Shown here piece after piece: positions 8,438 through 15,999 of a stretch of DNA of 25,445 bases (positions are counted from its first letter, which is position 1; the number at the start of each line of letters is the position of its first letter). The stretch is taken from positions 1 through 25,445 of the forward strand of contig JBEBSD010000085.1 in assembly GCA_040394475.1 (NCBI GenBank), read 5' to 3'. A program made the position numbers and the translations under genes. The notes below the pieces were generated by a model. That model ran no database searches. It worked only from the letters and a program-made list of their open reading frames with translations, and was not told the origin of the DNA. The stretch is from JBEBSD01 sp040394475 (GTDB lineage: Bacteria; Bacteroidota; Bacteroidia; Cytophagales; Spirosomataceae).

Positions 8438-8539
8438 GCTTGCGTGTGCAACGCCCCACCGGGCCGGCTCATTTTTCTCGGAGCCTTCCGCAGTGGTCCC
8501 CCCCCTTCTGGGCTCCTTCGTGTTGCTTTTTTTGCCCAC

Positions 8540-8575
8540 AAAAAAACACGCAAATCACAAACCGGACCTGCGTGT
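8540..8575 (-). terminator. Intrinsic terminator of the minus-strand RNA unit
   Basis: Read on the minus strand, ACACGCA (8575-8569) pairs with TGCGTGT (8552-8546), and the second arm runs directly into seven T residues ending at 8540. The orientation of the T-run assigns it to minus-strand transcription, where the only candidate gene is the tRNA-like RNA upstream (8656-8820). On the plus strand the hairpin follows idi but has no T-run. Confidence 0.7.
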
Positions 8576-8655
8576 CAAATTACACTTCATCAACAAACTA
8601 AAAACCAAAGACTTAAATAAGATAAAATCTACTTAAACTATTGTAAGTTTTATGC

Positions 8656-8820
8656 TGTAGGAGGGGGATTCGAACCACCCACGGTGCAGTTAGCCACGAT
8701 ACAATAACTAAAACTTTGGTGGTCCACCCCAGTCGGCCGAAACCGGCACTATATCGCGTTTGTCCTTTATCACCACCCCCGAGACAGGAGGGCATGGCTG
8801 CCAAATTTCATCACCCTACA
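8656..8820 (-). ncRNA. tRNA-shaped structured RNA with ~96-nt insertion
   Basis: Positions below count from 8820 downward. TGTAGGG (1-7) pairs fully with TCCTACA (159-165), with one G-U pair, as an acceptor stem. ATG (10-12) and CAT (25-27) form a 3-bp D stem whose loop contains GG. CCCTC (29-33) and GGGGG (41-45) enclose the 7-base loop CTGTCTC, with GTC at the anticodon position but an unusual U at position 37. GGTGG and CCCCC flank a canonical TTCGAAT T loop, with one mismatch. Between the anticodon-like arm and the T arm lie 96 nt (46-141) instead of the usual 4-21, with their own helices: TGGTG (46-50) with CACCA (100-104), AGTGCCG-GTTT-CGGCCGACT, and AGTTA with TAACT. GCA, not CCA, follows. 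I do not recognise the family. It is not an ordinary tRNA or a standard tmRNA. Confidence 0.6.
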
Positions 8821-8879
8821 GTATAGAAAAAGAACACGTCTGCCGGATAAGAATTAGTTCTAGTTTCCGAAAGACATTG

Positions 8880-8887
8880 CAAATATA
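8880..8887 (-). promoter_or_regulatory. -7 box of the tRNA-like RNA unit
   Basis: The minus strand reads TATATTTG here, an exact TAnnTTTG. Transcription would begin about 50 bases before the acceptor stem of the tRNA-like RNA and, if it ended at the terminator, would give a primary transcript of roughly 330 nt. No TTG at the ideal spacing is seen; the nearest is about 29 bp upstream. Confidence 0.4.
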
Positions 8888-8996
8888 AGAGGAAAGCACG
8901 ATTCGTTAAAATATTTCAATAAAAATTTACTAAAATTTAGAAAATGTTCAATATTTACATAGATATATTAGATATTGTCTAGTCTACAGGCTTTAT

Positions 8997-9458
8997 ATGG
9001 AAAGAAATTTAGAAATTGACAAAACCGATCTCGCCATTCTGAGGCTGCTGGTTGAAAATGCCGATTTGTCGTACGCTGAAATCGGGAAACGGGTATTCGT
9101 TTCGGGGGGGACCGTGCACGTCAGGGTGAGTAAAATGAAACAAATGGGGGTCATTAAAGGAACCCTGCTGTCGATTGATGCGGTCCGTTTGGGCTGGGAC
9201 ATTACTGCTTACCTGGGGATTTACCTGGATAAAAGCTCCCTGTATGAAGAGGTGGCCCTGCAGCTGGAGCAGATTCCGGAGGTGACAAATATTCATTATA
9301 CCACCGGGCAGTATAGTATATTTGCCAAAATTGTTTGCCGGGATACAGGTCATTTGCGGGAGGTGTTGCATGATAAAATCCAGAAAGTGCCCGGGATCCA
9401 GCGGACGGAGACATTGATTTCGCTGGAAGAAAGTCTTAACCGGCCCATTCCGCTTTAA
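8997..9458 (+). CDS. Lrp/AsnC-family transcriptional regulator
   Basis: This 153-residue protein has the typical two-domain form. The N-terminal winged helix-turn-helix (about residues 8-60) reads IDKTDLAILRLL...SYAEIGKRV...GTVHVRVSKM. The C-terminal RAM ligand-binding domain (about 70-150) ends with the characteristic IQRTETLISLEESL. Members form dimers to octamers and respond to amino acids or other small molecules. It is the first gene of a tightly spaced run: pnuC begins 21 bp downstream. It may therefore control this operon, but its effector is unknown. Confidence 0.92.
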   Translation: MERNLEIDKTDLAILRLLVENADLSYAEIGKRVFVSGGTVHVRVSKMKQMGVIKGTLLSIDAVRLGWDITAYLGIYLDKSSLYEEVALQLEQIPEVTNIHYTTGQYSIFAKIVCRDTGHLREVLHDKIQKVPGIQRTETLISLEESLNRPIPL

Positions 9459-9479
9459 GATATCGCAACAGGATTGTTT

Positions 9480-10127
9480 ATGCAGGCGCTTGATGAATGG
9501 CTGGGAGAGGCTGTCTTCATTCTGGGAATCGGGACCACCATTCTGGAGATCCTGGGGTTTGTAACCGGGGCGATTTGCGTGTACCTGAATACGCGCCAGA
9601 ACGTAATCGGCTGGCTGTTCGGGATTATAAATGCCTGTTTGTACGGATTGGTCTTTTATAAAGCACGCTTATATGCCGATACAGCCTTGCAGGGATATTA
9701 TTTTGTAACCAGCCTGTATGGCTGGTGGATGTGGCTGTACGGCGGTTCGGGTCGGGCGGAATTGGCAGTGTCGCAGACCCCAGGGCGTTTGTACCCGGTT
9801 TTTGCGGTGATTTTTCTGACGGCTACCCTGGGATGGGGGTACGGGCTGCAACGGTTTACCGACGCCAGTCTCAGTTACCTGGATGCTGCCCTGACCATGG
9901 CCAGCTTGATCGGCCAATGGATGATGGCCAGAAAGTATCTCCAGAACTGGCTCATCTGGATTGTTGCCGACGTGTGCTACGTCGCGATGTTTTATTATAA
10001 AGAACTTTACCTGACCGCTGTGTTGTACCTGGTATTTACGGTATTGGCCATAAGCGGTTATTTGCAATGGAAACGTAGCATGCACACGGCGCAACCCGGG
10101 GATTTGGAGAGAGATGCACTTATTTAG
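9480..10127 (+). CDS. pnuC: PnuC nicotinamide riboside transporter
   Basis: This is a 215-residue inner-membrane protein with about seven hydrophobic segments. Recognisable family features are the early NVIGW, the segment ACLYGLVFYKARLYAD followed by LQGYYF and LYGWWMW, and the late WIVADVCYV. PnuC proteins carry nicotinamide riboside, or related vitamins, by facilitated diffusion for NAD salvage. I chose the ATG at 9480 over a TTG two codons earlier. It lies 21 bp after the Lrp gene and 36 bp before a GntR gene, indicating co-transcription. No kinase of the NadR type is visible next to it in this window, so substrate specificity (riboside versus thiamin-like) rests on similarity alone. Confidence 0.9.
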   Translation: MQALDEWLGEAVFILGIGTTILEILGFVTGAICVYLNTRQNVIGWLFGIINACLYGLVFYKARLYADTALQGYYFVTSLYGWWMWLYGGSGRAELAVSQTPGRLYPVFAVIFLTATLGWGYGLQRFTDASLSYLDAALTMASLIGQWMMARKYLQNWLIWIVADVCYVAMFYYKELYLTAVLYLVFTVLAISGYLQWKRSMHTAQPGDLERDALI

Positions 10128-10163
10128 TAACTTTCCCGTCAGGAACCTACTTACAGGATTATT

Positions 10164-11177
10164 ATGATAATTACCATTGACCCGGAATCACCGGTGCCGA
10201 AGTATAAGCAGATCATTAATATCGTGATCCAATCCGTCAGGAGCGGTGCGTTGAAACGGGACGATCAGCTGCCGTCTATCAATGAAATGTCGGAGTCGAA
10301 TTACCTGGCCCGGGATACCGTGGAGAAAGCGTATAATGAGCTGAAGGAACGGGGTGTCATCAAGTCGGTCCGGGGGAAAGGTTATTTTGTAGAGTCCGAA
10401 TCTTCCGGTAAAATCAGGGTGCTCCTGGTCATGAATAAGATGAGTTCGTACAAGAAGATCATCTATTATTCCTTTCTCAGGGCACTGGGCGATGCGGCGG
10501 TGGTAGATTTATACATCCATCATTATAATGCGTTGTTGTTTAAGGATATCCTGGATGAAAGCCGCGGGAAGTATACCTATTATGTGATCATGCCGCATTT
10601 TTATGAGAGCATTAATAAGGTTAATGTGAAGGAGCTGCTGATGGAAATACCGGACAGCAAGCTGGTCTTGCTGGATCGTGACCTTCCGGATCTCCCGGGC
10701 GAGTACCTGGCCATTTACCAGGATTTCGAAAAGGATATTTTCAGGGCGCTGGAAAGTGGCGCCGACTTATTGGAAAAATACCGGGAACTGGTGCTGGTCT
10801 TTCCGGGTGACGGACAGTACCCGGTCGAAATTGTCCGCGGCTTCCGCGCCTGGTGTATCAGCTATAAGATGGAATTCCGGATTATCGACAATGCGCAGGA
10901 TGAGACTGTTTCCAACGGAGTGGCTTACCTGGTGGTGGAGGAAACGGACCTGACGGAACTGATTAAAAAAGTACGGAATTCAGGGCTTAAGCTAGGATCG
11001 CAGGTGGGGATTGCGTCGTTCAATGAAACTACCCTGAAGGAGGTGCTTGCGGAGGGAATTACCGTAGTGACCACCGATTTTGAAACAATGGGCCGCACTG
11101 CCGCTGCATTGCTGCTGGATGGGAAACGCATCAAGGTGAAAAATCCTTTTACCATGATCCGGCGGAATTCCCTGTGA
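10164..11177 (+). CDS. GntR-family regulator with periplasmic-binding-like domain
   Basis: This 337-residue protein starts with a GntR winged helix (residues 1-70: SPVPKYKQIINIVIQSVRSG, LPSINEMSE, DTVEKAYNELKERGVI, GKGYFV). The C-terminal part (about 85-335) resembles LacI-type sugar-binding regulators, with phrases such as YYVIMPHFYE, KLVLLDRDLPDL, LVFPGDG and the near-terminal VVTTDFETMGRTAAALLL. This GntR-LacI combination is common in Bacteroidota, where it controls carbohydrate genes. Here it is inside an operon with pnuC (36 bp upstream) and a DUF4230 gene (24 bp downstream), so its target may be local. The ligand is unknown. Confidence 0.88.
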   Translation: MIITIDPESPVPKYKQIINIVIQSVRSGALKRDDQLPSINEMSESNYLARDTVEKAYNELKERGVIKSVRGKGYFVESESSGKIRVLLVMNKMSSYKKIIYYSFLRALGDAAVVDLYIHHYNALLFKDILDESRGKYTYYVIMPHFYESINKVNVKELLMEIPDSKLVLLDRDLPDLPGEYLAIYQDFEKDIFRALESGADLLEKYRELVLVFPGDGQYPVEIVRGFRAWCISYKMEFRIIDNAQDETVSNGVAYLVVEETDLTELIKKVRNSGLKLGSQVGIASFNETTLKEVLAEGITVVTTDFETMGRTAAALLLDGKRIKVKNPFTMIRRNSL

Positions 11178-11201
11178 TCTGATCATCAAACTGTAGCACG
11201 A

Positions 11202-11870
11202 ATGGAAACGCTTTTCATTTTTTTGGTTTCACTGGCGCTGGGGGCAGCAGGAGGCGTGGGGATTTATGCGTATGTTTCCAACGGATCCAGGCGCAAAACA
11301 GAGACATCGAAGGATATTTCAGTCTTGCTCGAACGTATCGAAAAAGTCTTCAAGGTCGTGATGGCGGAAGGATATTTCACCGAGATTTACAATTATCAGA
11401 GTGACCGGAATATCTGGCAGGTATTCAACGACAAGAAAAAAGCGCTGGTGATTTCGAAGGCAAAAGTGCTGGTCGGGTACGATTTCGGGAAGATGCGGTT
11501 CCGTATCGACGAGACGGGCCGAAAGCTGGTGATCGAATTTTTCCCGGAGCCGGAAGTGCTGTCCATGGATACCGATTATAAGTTTTATGATATCGAACAA
11601 GGGTGGCTCAACCGTTTCCAGACGGAAGACTATACCCATATCCTCACGGAGGCCAAGCAGGCCATGAACGAAAAGGCGCTCAAAAGCGATTTGCCGCGCA
11701 TCGCCTCCAATCAGCTGCAGTTTATGATGATCCAGCTGGCAAGCGGCCTCAATTGGGAGGTCGACCTGCAGTTATCGGAGACTAACCGGAAAATGCTGGA
11801 TAGCTTTACCGATTACAAACAGGTGGATGCTGTGGTGAAAACCCTGCGTCCGGATGAAGAAGGGGATTAG
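11202..11870 (+). CDS. DUF4230 membrane-anchored protein
   Basis: This 222-residue protein has an N-terminal transmembrane segment (about residues 3-25) and a domain of the DUF4230 type. The key phrases are VFKVVMAEGYFTEIYNY, KKKALVISKAKVLVGYDF, and the downstream acidic and aromatic stretch around SMDTDYKFYDIEQGWLN. The function of the family is unknown. It is last in the Lrp-pnuC-GntR-DUF4230 run. Its stop codon interlocks with that of the convergent RqcH gene: the four bases TTAG at 11867-11870 contain both stops. No terminator therefore separates the two operons. Confidence 0.85.
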   Translation: METLFIFLVSLALGAAGGVGIYAYVSNGSRRKTETSKDISVLLERIEKVFKVVMAEGYFTEIYNYQSDRNIWQVFNDKKKALVISKAKVLVGYDFGKMRFRIDETGRKLVIEFFPEPEVLSMDTDYKFYDIEQGWLNRFQTEDYTHILTEAKQAMNEKALKSDLPRIASNQLQFMMIQLASGLNWEVDLQLSETNRKMLDSFTDYKQVDAVVKTLRPDEEGD

Positions 11871-13426
11871 GCCGAGGGCGTCACGAGGACCACTTTTTCT
11901 TTTTCCACAATCACGGCGCCGTCGGCCAGTCCTTTATTTTTCCGTACAAACTTCCGGGGGGTCACGATGACCGGGCACAGACTGTCGCTGCGGCGTTTGG
12001 AATGCCAGGCCGCCAGCTGTGCCGCCCGTTCGATCACAGGGGCCGGAAAGGGCTTTCCCGGTTGGTATTTAACGACAACATGCGAGCCCGAAACGTCCCG
12101 CGCATGCAACCAGAGGTCTTCCTTGTACGCCTGCCGGGTCAGCCGGTCATTGTTCCGGGCGCTTTTTCCGATCAGGATGGTGAAGCCCATAAATTCTTCC
12201 GTTTTGAAAAGCTGGCCGGGTGCTCCGGAAGCAGCAACAGCGGCCTGAAGTCCGTGTACTTTACAGTAGGCCCGCAATGCTTTCAGCAGTGTTATCTGTT
12301 CAACTTCTTCCAAGTGGCTGTTCAAGCCGGCCAGGTCTTCCTCACGGGCAGTGATATTGGCTTGTAGCTGTTCCAGCTCTTTCTTTTCATTGCGGGCTTT
12401 GCGGTAGTAAATTTCTGCGTTTTTCTGCGGGGAGAGGTCTTTCTTCAGGCGGATGACAACCGGTTCGCCTGTGTAAAAGCTGCGTAATTCCACTTGTTCG
12501 GACCGGGGAGGAATCTGGTTCAGATGGGCCATCAGCAGGTGTCCCATCTGGTCATTTTTTCCTCCGATTTCCAGTTCGGCGAGTTTATGGTAACTTTTTT
12601 CCAGGTAGTTTGTGGTCTGAAGGATCCGCTTGTGGAGAGAGGCGATCAGTTTTTCTTTTTCCTGCTGAAGGTTACCAATGCGGGAATAGGCGGTATAAAA
12701 ATGGTTAACGGCCGCAACCGGATCCTGGAAGGTCGCCATGATATCGCCCAGCGGCAGCAGGCTCAGCGTAACCGTCCCTTCGTAAAGGGTTGTGTAAAAA
12801 GTAGGATTTTCCAGCAAAAACAGCGTTTCCTGTACGGTCTGCCAGCGCGCGGCTGCCGTTGTCTGTGTCCCGGATTTGTCGGTGAGGTGCCGGTTGACCA
12901 GTTTTCCGAAGGTAGGGAACAGCTGTTCTGGACGTTCGCCGGCTTTCAGAAAGGCATCGAACGACTGGTCAATAGGACGGTCAAGCTGCCCGACGGATAG
13001 CTGATGGTCGGCAGCCAGCTTGTTTTGGAAAAGTTCGGTTACAATTCCGGCTGCATTGAACAGGACAATATTGGAACGGTTTCCAAAAAGTTTGAAAACC
13101 AGTTGCTGACCATCTTCAAAGCCAATAGAGAATGCCCGCTCGTTGAGAAAGTTTTTCACCTGCACAACGGGGATCGCATACAATCCTTTAAACAGACTGA
13201 CGCTGTTCCGGCGCGCCCGGTCGAAGTGTTCCGGGAAGGAGAGGCAGGAAAAGTTATTCCGTAAACTGGCCTTGATCCGGAAAGAACGTCCCTCGCTTCC
13301 TGGTTCGACGAAGCTGAAAATAAGCTCGTCTTTATCTTGGCTGAAAGCTTCTTCCAGGACCAATCCCCGGAGTCGTGCGTCCAGGTGCGGCGCCAGTTGT
13401 CGGAGGAAATAGTAATTCTGATGCAT
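11867..13426 (-). CDS. rqcH: RqcH/NFACT-family ribosome quality control protein
   Basis: This 519-residue protein has the NFACT architecture: an N-terminal NFACT-N domain (residues 1-180, with FGNRSNIVLF), a central helical and coiled-coil region (about 260-400), and a C-terminal NFACT-R domain with DLWLHARDVSGSHVVVK and late KFVRKNKG. Family members bind stalled 50S subunits carrying peptidyl-tRNA and recruit tRNA-Ala to add C-terminal alanine tails that direct proteolysis. At the position of the DR motif important for this activity the sequence is E96-R97. Its ATG overlaps the stop of the metallo-hydrolase gene (TAATG), implying translational coupling. It is the final gene of a three-gene operon. 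Confidence 0.9.
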   Translation of the reverse strand: MHQNYYFLRQLAPHLDARLRGLVLEEAFSQDKDELIFSFVEPGSEGRSFRIKASLRNNFSCLSFPEHFDRARRNSVSLFKGLYAIPVVQVKNFLNERAFSIGFEDGQQLVFKLFGNRSNIVLFNAAGIVTELFQNKLAADHQLSVGQLDRPIDQSFDAFLKAGERPEQLFPTFGKLVNRHLTDKSGTQTTAAARWQTVQETLFLLENPTFYTTLYEGTVTLSLLPLGDIMATFQDPVAAVNHFYTAYSRIGNLQQEKEKLIASLHKRILQTTNYLEKSYHKLAELEIGGKNDQMGHLLMAHLNQIPPRSEQVELRSFYTGEPVVIRLKKDLSPQKNAEIYYRKARNEKKELEQLQANITAREEDLAGLNSHLEEVEQITLLKALRAYCKVHGLQAAVAASGAPGQLFKTEEFMGFTILIGKSARNNDRLTRQAYKEDLWLHARDVSGSHVVVKYQPGKPFPAPVIERAAQLAAWHSKRRSDSLCPVIVTPRKFVRKNKGLADGAVIVEKEKVVLVTPSA

Positions 13427-14187
13427 TACAGTTGTAGTGTTAAGCCGTCGTACGCAAGACGAACATGGGGCGGCAGTTCTTTTTCTACGGCAGCATGCGT
13501 CCCCAGTTTATGGCTGATGTGTGTGAGATAGGCCGCCGGTACGTTCAGCTCGTCGATTAATTCGAGCGCCTGCTGCAGGGTGAAGTGCGAAATATGACGG
13601 TCCTTTTGCAGGGCATTGACGACCAGTACGCGGGAGCCGGCGATTTTGTCCCGTTCCGCCGCTGCAATGTAGTTGGCATCGGTAATGTAAGTGAAATCGC
13701 CGATCCGGAATCCGAATACCGGCATTTTATGGTGCATCACCAGAATCGGCGTGATCAGGATCCCTTCGCATTCAAAGGGGGCATTCGTAATCACCCGCGG
13801 CTGCAGGCGGGGAACTCCCGGATAAGGATTGTCGCTGAAGGAATAATAAAATTCTTCCCGGATCCGGTGGAGCGTAGCCTCACTGCTAAAGATCGGCATA
13901 TCCCGCTGCTGTTGAAAATTAAAGGCCCGAACATCGTCCAGGCCTGCAATATGATCTTTATGTTGATGGGTGAAAAGAACGGCATGCAATTCTTTGGAGC
14001 GGATGCGGAGCATCTGTTGCCGGAAATCGGGACCGGTATCAATCACAAACGATTTGCCTTGCGTCTCAATCCACACAGACGACCGGAGACGTTTATCCCG
14101 GAAATCCATTGACTGGCAAACCGAACATTCACAGGCAATTACCGGCACGCCCTGCGACGTGCCAGTGCCCAAAAAAGCTATCTTCAT
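13426..14187 (-). CDS. PhnP-like MBL-fold metallo-hydrolase
   Basis: From the ATG at 14187 the protein has 253 residues; a TTG one codon upstream is less likely. The beta-lactamase-fold signature HQHKDH (residues 74-79) binds two metals, and D50 in IDTGPD and the late HISHKLG contribute further ligands. Near the N-terminus GTGTSQGVP is followed by C19-x-C21-x-x-C24, a structural zinc site seen in PhnP. PhnP is a cyclic phosphodiesterase of phosphonate breakdown, but no phosphonate genes are present, so the substrate here is open. It lies 9 bp after the receiver gene and shares one base with rqcH. Confidence 0.88.
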   Translation of the reverse strand: MKIAFLGTGTSQGVPVIACECSVCQSMDFRDKRLRSSVWIETQGKSFVIDTGPDFRQQMLRIRSKELHAVLFTHQHKDHIAGLDDVRAFNFQQQRDMPIFSSEATLHRIREEFYYSFSDNPYPGVPRLQPRVITNAPFECEGILITPILVMHHKMPVFGFRIGDFTYITDANYIAAAERDKIAGSRVLVVNALQKDRHISHFTLQQALELIDELNVPAAYLTHISHKLGTHAAVEKELPPHVRLAYDGLTLQL

Positions 14188-14196
14188 CAACCTGCT

Positions 14197-14574
14197 CTAT
14201 TGTGTCAGATGCGCAACCACCTCGACCAAACGGTCAAAGTTGAGCGGTTTCATCAGGGCGTCGTCAAAACCGGCCTCTTTAAAATCTTCGTCCGAATAGT
14301 TTTTAGCATTTCCGGTAATGGCCACAATGGGGGTTTTCGATTTTTTCGGGTCGGCCAATGCACGGATCTGACGGGCGGTTTCCATTCCATCCAGAACCGG
14401 CATGTTTATGTCCAATAAAATGATGTCAAAGTCTTCCTTTTCAAGCAAATGAAGTACCTGTTCGCCATTTTTTACGGCGGTAATCTCATAGTGTTGGAAC
14501 TCCAGAATCTTACGGGCTAGGTTTTGAATGACCGAGCTGTCTTCCGCTATCAGCACGCTTTTAGTATAGGACAT
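14197..14574 (-). CDS. Single-domain response regulator (CheY-like receiver)
   Basis: This 125-residue receiver domain has no output domain. The acidic pair E11-D12, the phosphorylation site D55 in LLDINMP, the switch residue T87 in AITG and K109 in MKPL are all present, so phosphorylation should be functional. Such proteins act by protein-protein contact or in phosphorelays; the partner histidine kinase is not in this window. It is first in an operon with the PhnP-like enzyme (9 bp gap) and rqcH, an association that may be regulatory or just genomic. A DUF1684 gene is divergent, with 105 bp between. Confidence 0.92.
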   Translation of the reverse strand: MSYTKSVLIAEDSSVIQNLARKILEFQHYEITAVKNGEQVLHLLEKEDFDIILLDINMPVLDGMETARQIRALADPKKSKTPIVAITGNAKNYSDEDFKEAGFDDALMKPLNFDRLVEVVAHLTQ

Positions 14575-14679
14575 ATTTGCTATTTTTGTTAATTAATATT
14601 TTGACAGGTGAATTTAGGGATAATTTGAGTAAGTATGCAAGCACGATACACCCTAAAGCCGAAATAATTCAGGAATCGG

Positions 14680-15297
14680 ATGAAGAAGCAAGGGATAGGG
14701 AAGCGGATGGGTTGGGCACTGGCAGGAGTGGTCCTCTGCACGACCGCCGGGTGGTCGCAGGATTATGCGACAGAGCTGAACGCTTACCGGGATGACTACC
14801 GGAAGAAATTGTACGCAGCGTCGAAGGTGGTGAAGAAAAGGCATATTCACCGGGTGCAGTTTTATCCGGTGCAGGAAGCCGGCAGAGTGGAGGGGGTATT
14901 CAGAAGAACACCCGATACTGTTCCGTTTGAAATGCTTACCTCCAGCGGTAACGTGAAGCCCTTTGTAAAATACGGAGAAGTCACCTTTTCATGGGGAGGA
15001 ACTACCCAAATGCTGGAAGTATACCGGAATCCGGAACAGACGCTGCCGCAGTACCGGTCACATTTGTTTATTCCGTTTAAGGACCTGACCAACGGGGTGG
15101 GGAGCTATGAGGGGGGACGGTACCTGGATGCGCTCGTGAGTGATATAAAGGGAGACCGGTTATGGCTGGACTTTAACAAGGCCTACAACCCCTATTGCGT
15201 TTACTCGGATGACTGGAACTGTCCCATTCCTCCAAGGGAGAATCACTTATCGGTAGCCATAGCCGCCGGTGAAAAAATGTTTGGTAAAGGCCGGTGA
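14680..15297 (+). CDS. DUF1684 exported protein
   Basis: This 205-residue protein starts with a Sec signal peptide (basic MKKQGIGKRMG, hydrophobic ALAGVVLCTTAG, likely cleavage after WSQ). The mature domain has the hallmark DUF1684 ending: DFNKAYNPYCVYSDDWNCPIPP followed by ENHLSVAIAAGEK. An earlier SWGGTTQMLEVY and a central LFIPFKDLTNG are also typical. The conserved Cys, Asn and Tyr residues near the end suggest an enzyme active site, but no activity is established. The intergenic region upstream has a TATTTTTG at 14581-14588 that could be its -7 box. Confidence 0.88.
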   Translation: MKKQGIGKRMGWALAGVVLCTTAGWSQDYATELNAYRDDYRKKLYAASKVVKKRHIHRVQFYPVQEAGRVEGVFRRTPDTVPFEMLTSSGNVKPFVKYGEVTFSWGGTTQMLEVYRNPEQTLPQYRSHLFIPFKDLTNGVGSYEGGRYLDALVSDIKGDRLWLDFNKAYNPYCVYSDDWNCPIPPRENHLSVAIAAGEKMFGKGR

Positions 15298-15320
15298 CAA
15301 TAAGAGGGAATACTCCCGAA

Positions 15321-15342
15321 CCTTCTCTCTGATGAGGGAGGG
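15321..15342. other. Short hairpin between the DUF1684 and Sua5 genes
   Basis: CCTTCTCTC (15321-15329) and GAGGGAGGG (15334-15342) can form nine pairs, two of them G-U, around the loop TGAT. No T-run follows, so termination is doubtful. The GGGAGGG arm resembles that of the family B repeats. Confidence 0.3.
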
Positions 15343-15367
15343 CCAGTTTAGTTAGTAGTTAAGAATT

Positions 15368-15994
15368 ATGCCTGCAGAATTTATTCGAATTTACCCCGAA
15401 AATCCCGATGAAAAACGGATACGGGAAGTAGTGACCTGCTTACGGGATGGCGGGGTGGTTATTTATCCGACCGATACGGTATACGGGATCGGGTGTGACA
15501 TCCATAATGCAAGGGCGATTGAGCGGGTGGCACGGATCAAAGGCATCAGGGCGGAAAAGAATGATTTTTCATTTATCTGCTATGACCTGAGCCATATCGC
15601 GGACTACAGCAGGGTGAGCAATGCTTGTTTTAAGTTGATGAAAAAAGCGCTTCCGGGCCCCTTTACCTTTATTGTGAACGGTAATAACCATGTCCCCAAG
15701 TTGCTGAACTCGAAGAAAAAGACCGTGGGGATACGGATACCGGATAACAATATCTGCCGGATGATGGTCAGGGAGCTGGGGAATCCGATTATTACCACTT
15801 CTGTCCGGGATGAAGACGAGGTGATCGAATACTCGACCGATCCGGAACTGATTTTTGAAAAATTCCAGCACCAGGTCGATATTGTCATTCACGGCGGGTA
15901 CGGCGGAAATGTAGGCTCTACCGTGGTCGACGCCACAACCGACGACTTTGACGTAGTCAGGGAAGGATTGGGCAACATTGCCTTATACCTGTAA
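15368..15994 (+). CDS. Sua5/YciO/YrdC-family protein, probable threonylcarbamoyl-AMP synthase
   Basis: This 208-residue protein has the family signature YPTDTVYG (residues 33-40), the segment RIAR/RIKG with following basic residues for nucleotide binding, a central LPGPFTFIV, GIRIPD, and the loop TTSVRDEDE. These enzymes use threonine, bicarbonate and ATP to form the donor for the t6A37 modification of ANN-decoding tRNAs. The short form without a C-terminal Sua5 domain, and the NDFSFIC phrase, place it near YciO, a paralogue whose activity is less certain. It stands 70 bp after the DUF1684 gene, and a hairpin repeat follows its stop by only 5 bp. Confidence 0.85.
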   Translation: MPAEFIRIYPENPDEKRIREVVTCLRDGGVVIYPTDTVYGIGCDIHNARAIERVARIKGIRAEKNDFSFICYDLSHIADYSRVSNACFKLMKKALPGPFTFIVNGNNHVPKLLNSKKKTVGIRIPDNNICRMMVRELGNPIITTSVRDEDEVIEYSTDPELIFEKFQHQVDIVIHGGYGGNVGSTVVDATTDDFDVVREGLGNIALYL

Positions 15995-15999
15995 CGCCC

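Noticed and set aside
8656..8745. An ordinary 75-90-nt tRNA ending at the T arm
   Set aside because: No sequence able to pair with the 3' acceptor half TCCTACA exists within 90 nt upstream; the only partner is at 8814-8820.
8680..8775. Group I intron inside a tRNA gene
   Set aside because: The insertion is only 96 nt, lies after a closed anticodon stem, and shows no group I core elements.
8540..8887. tmRNA (ssrA)
   Set aside because: There is no tag-peptide reading frame ending in AA-stop, no GGGG-type 5' end, and the D and anticodon-like arms are intact, whereas tmRNA lacks an anticodon arm.
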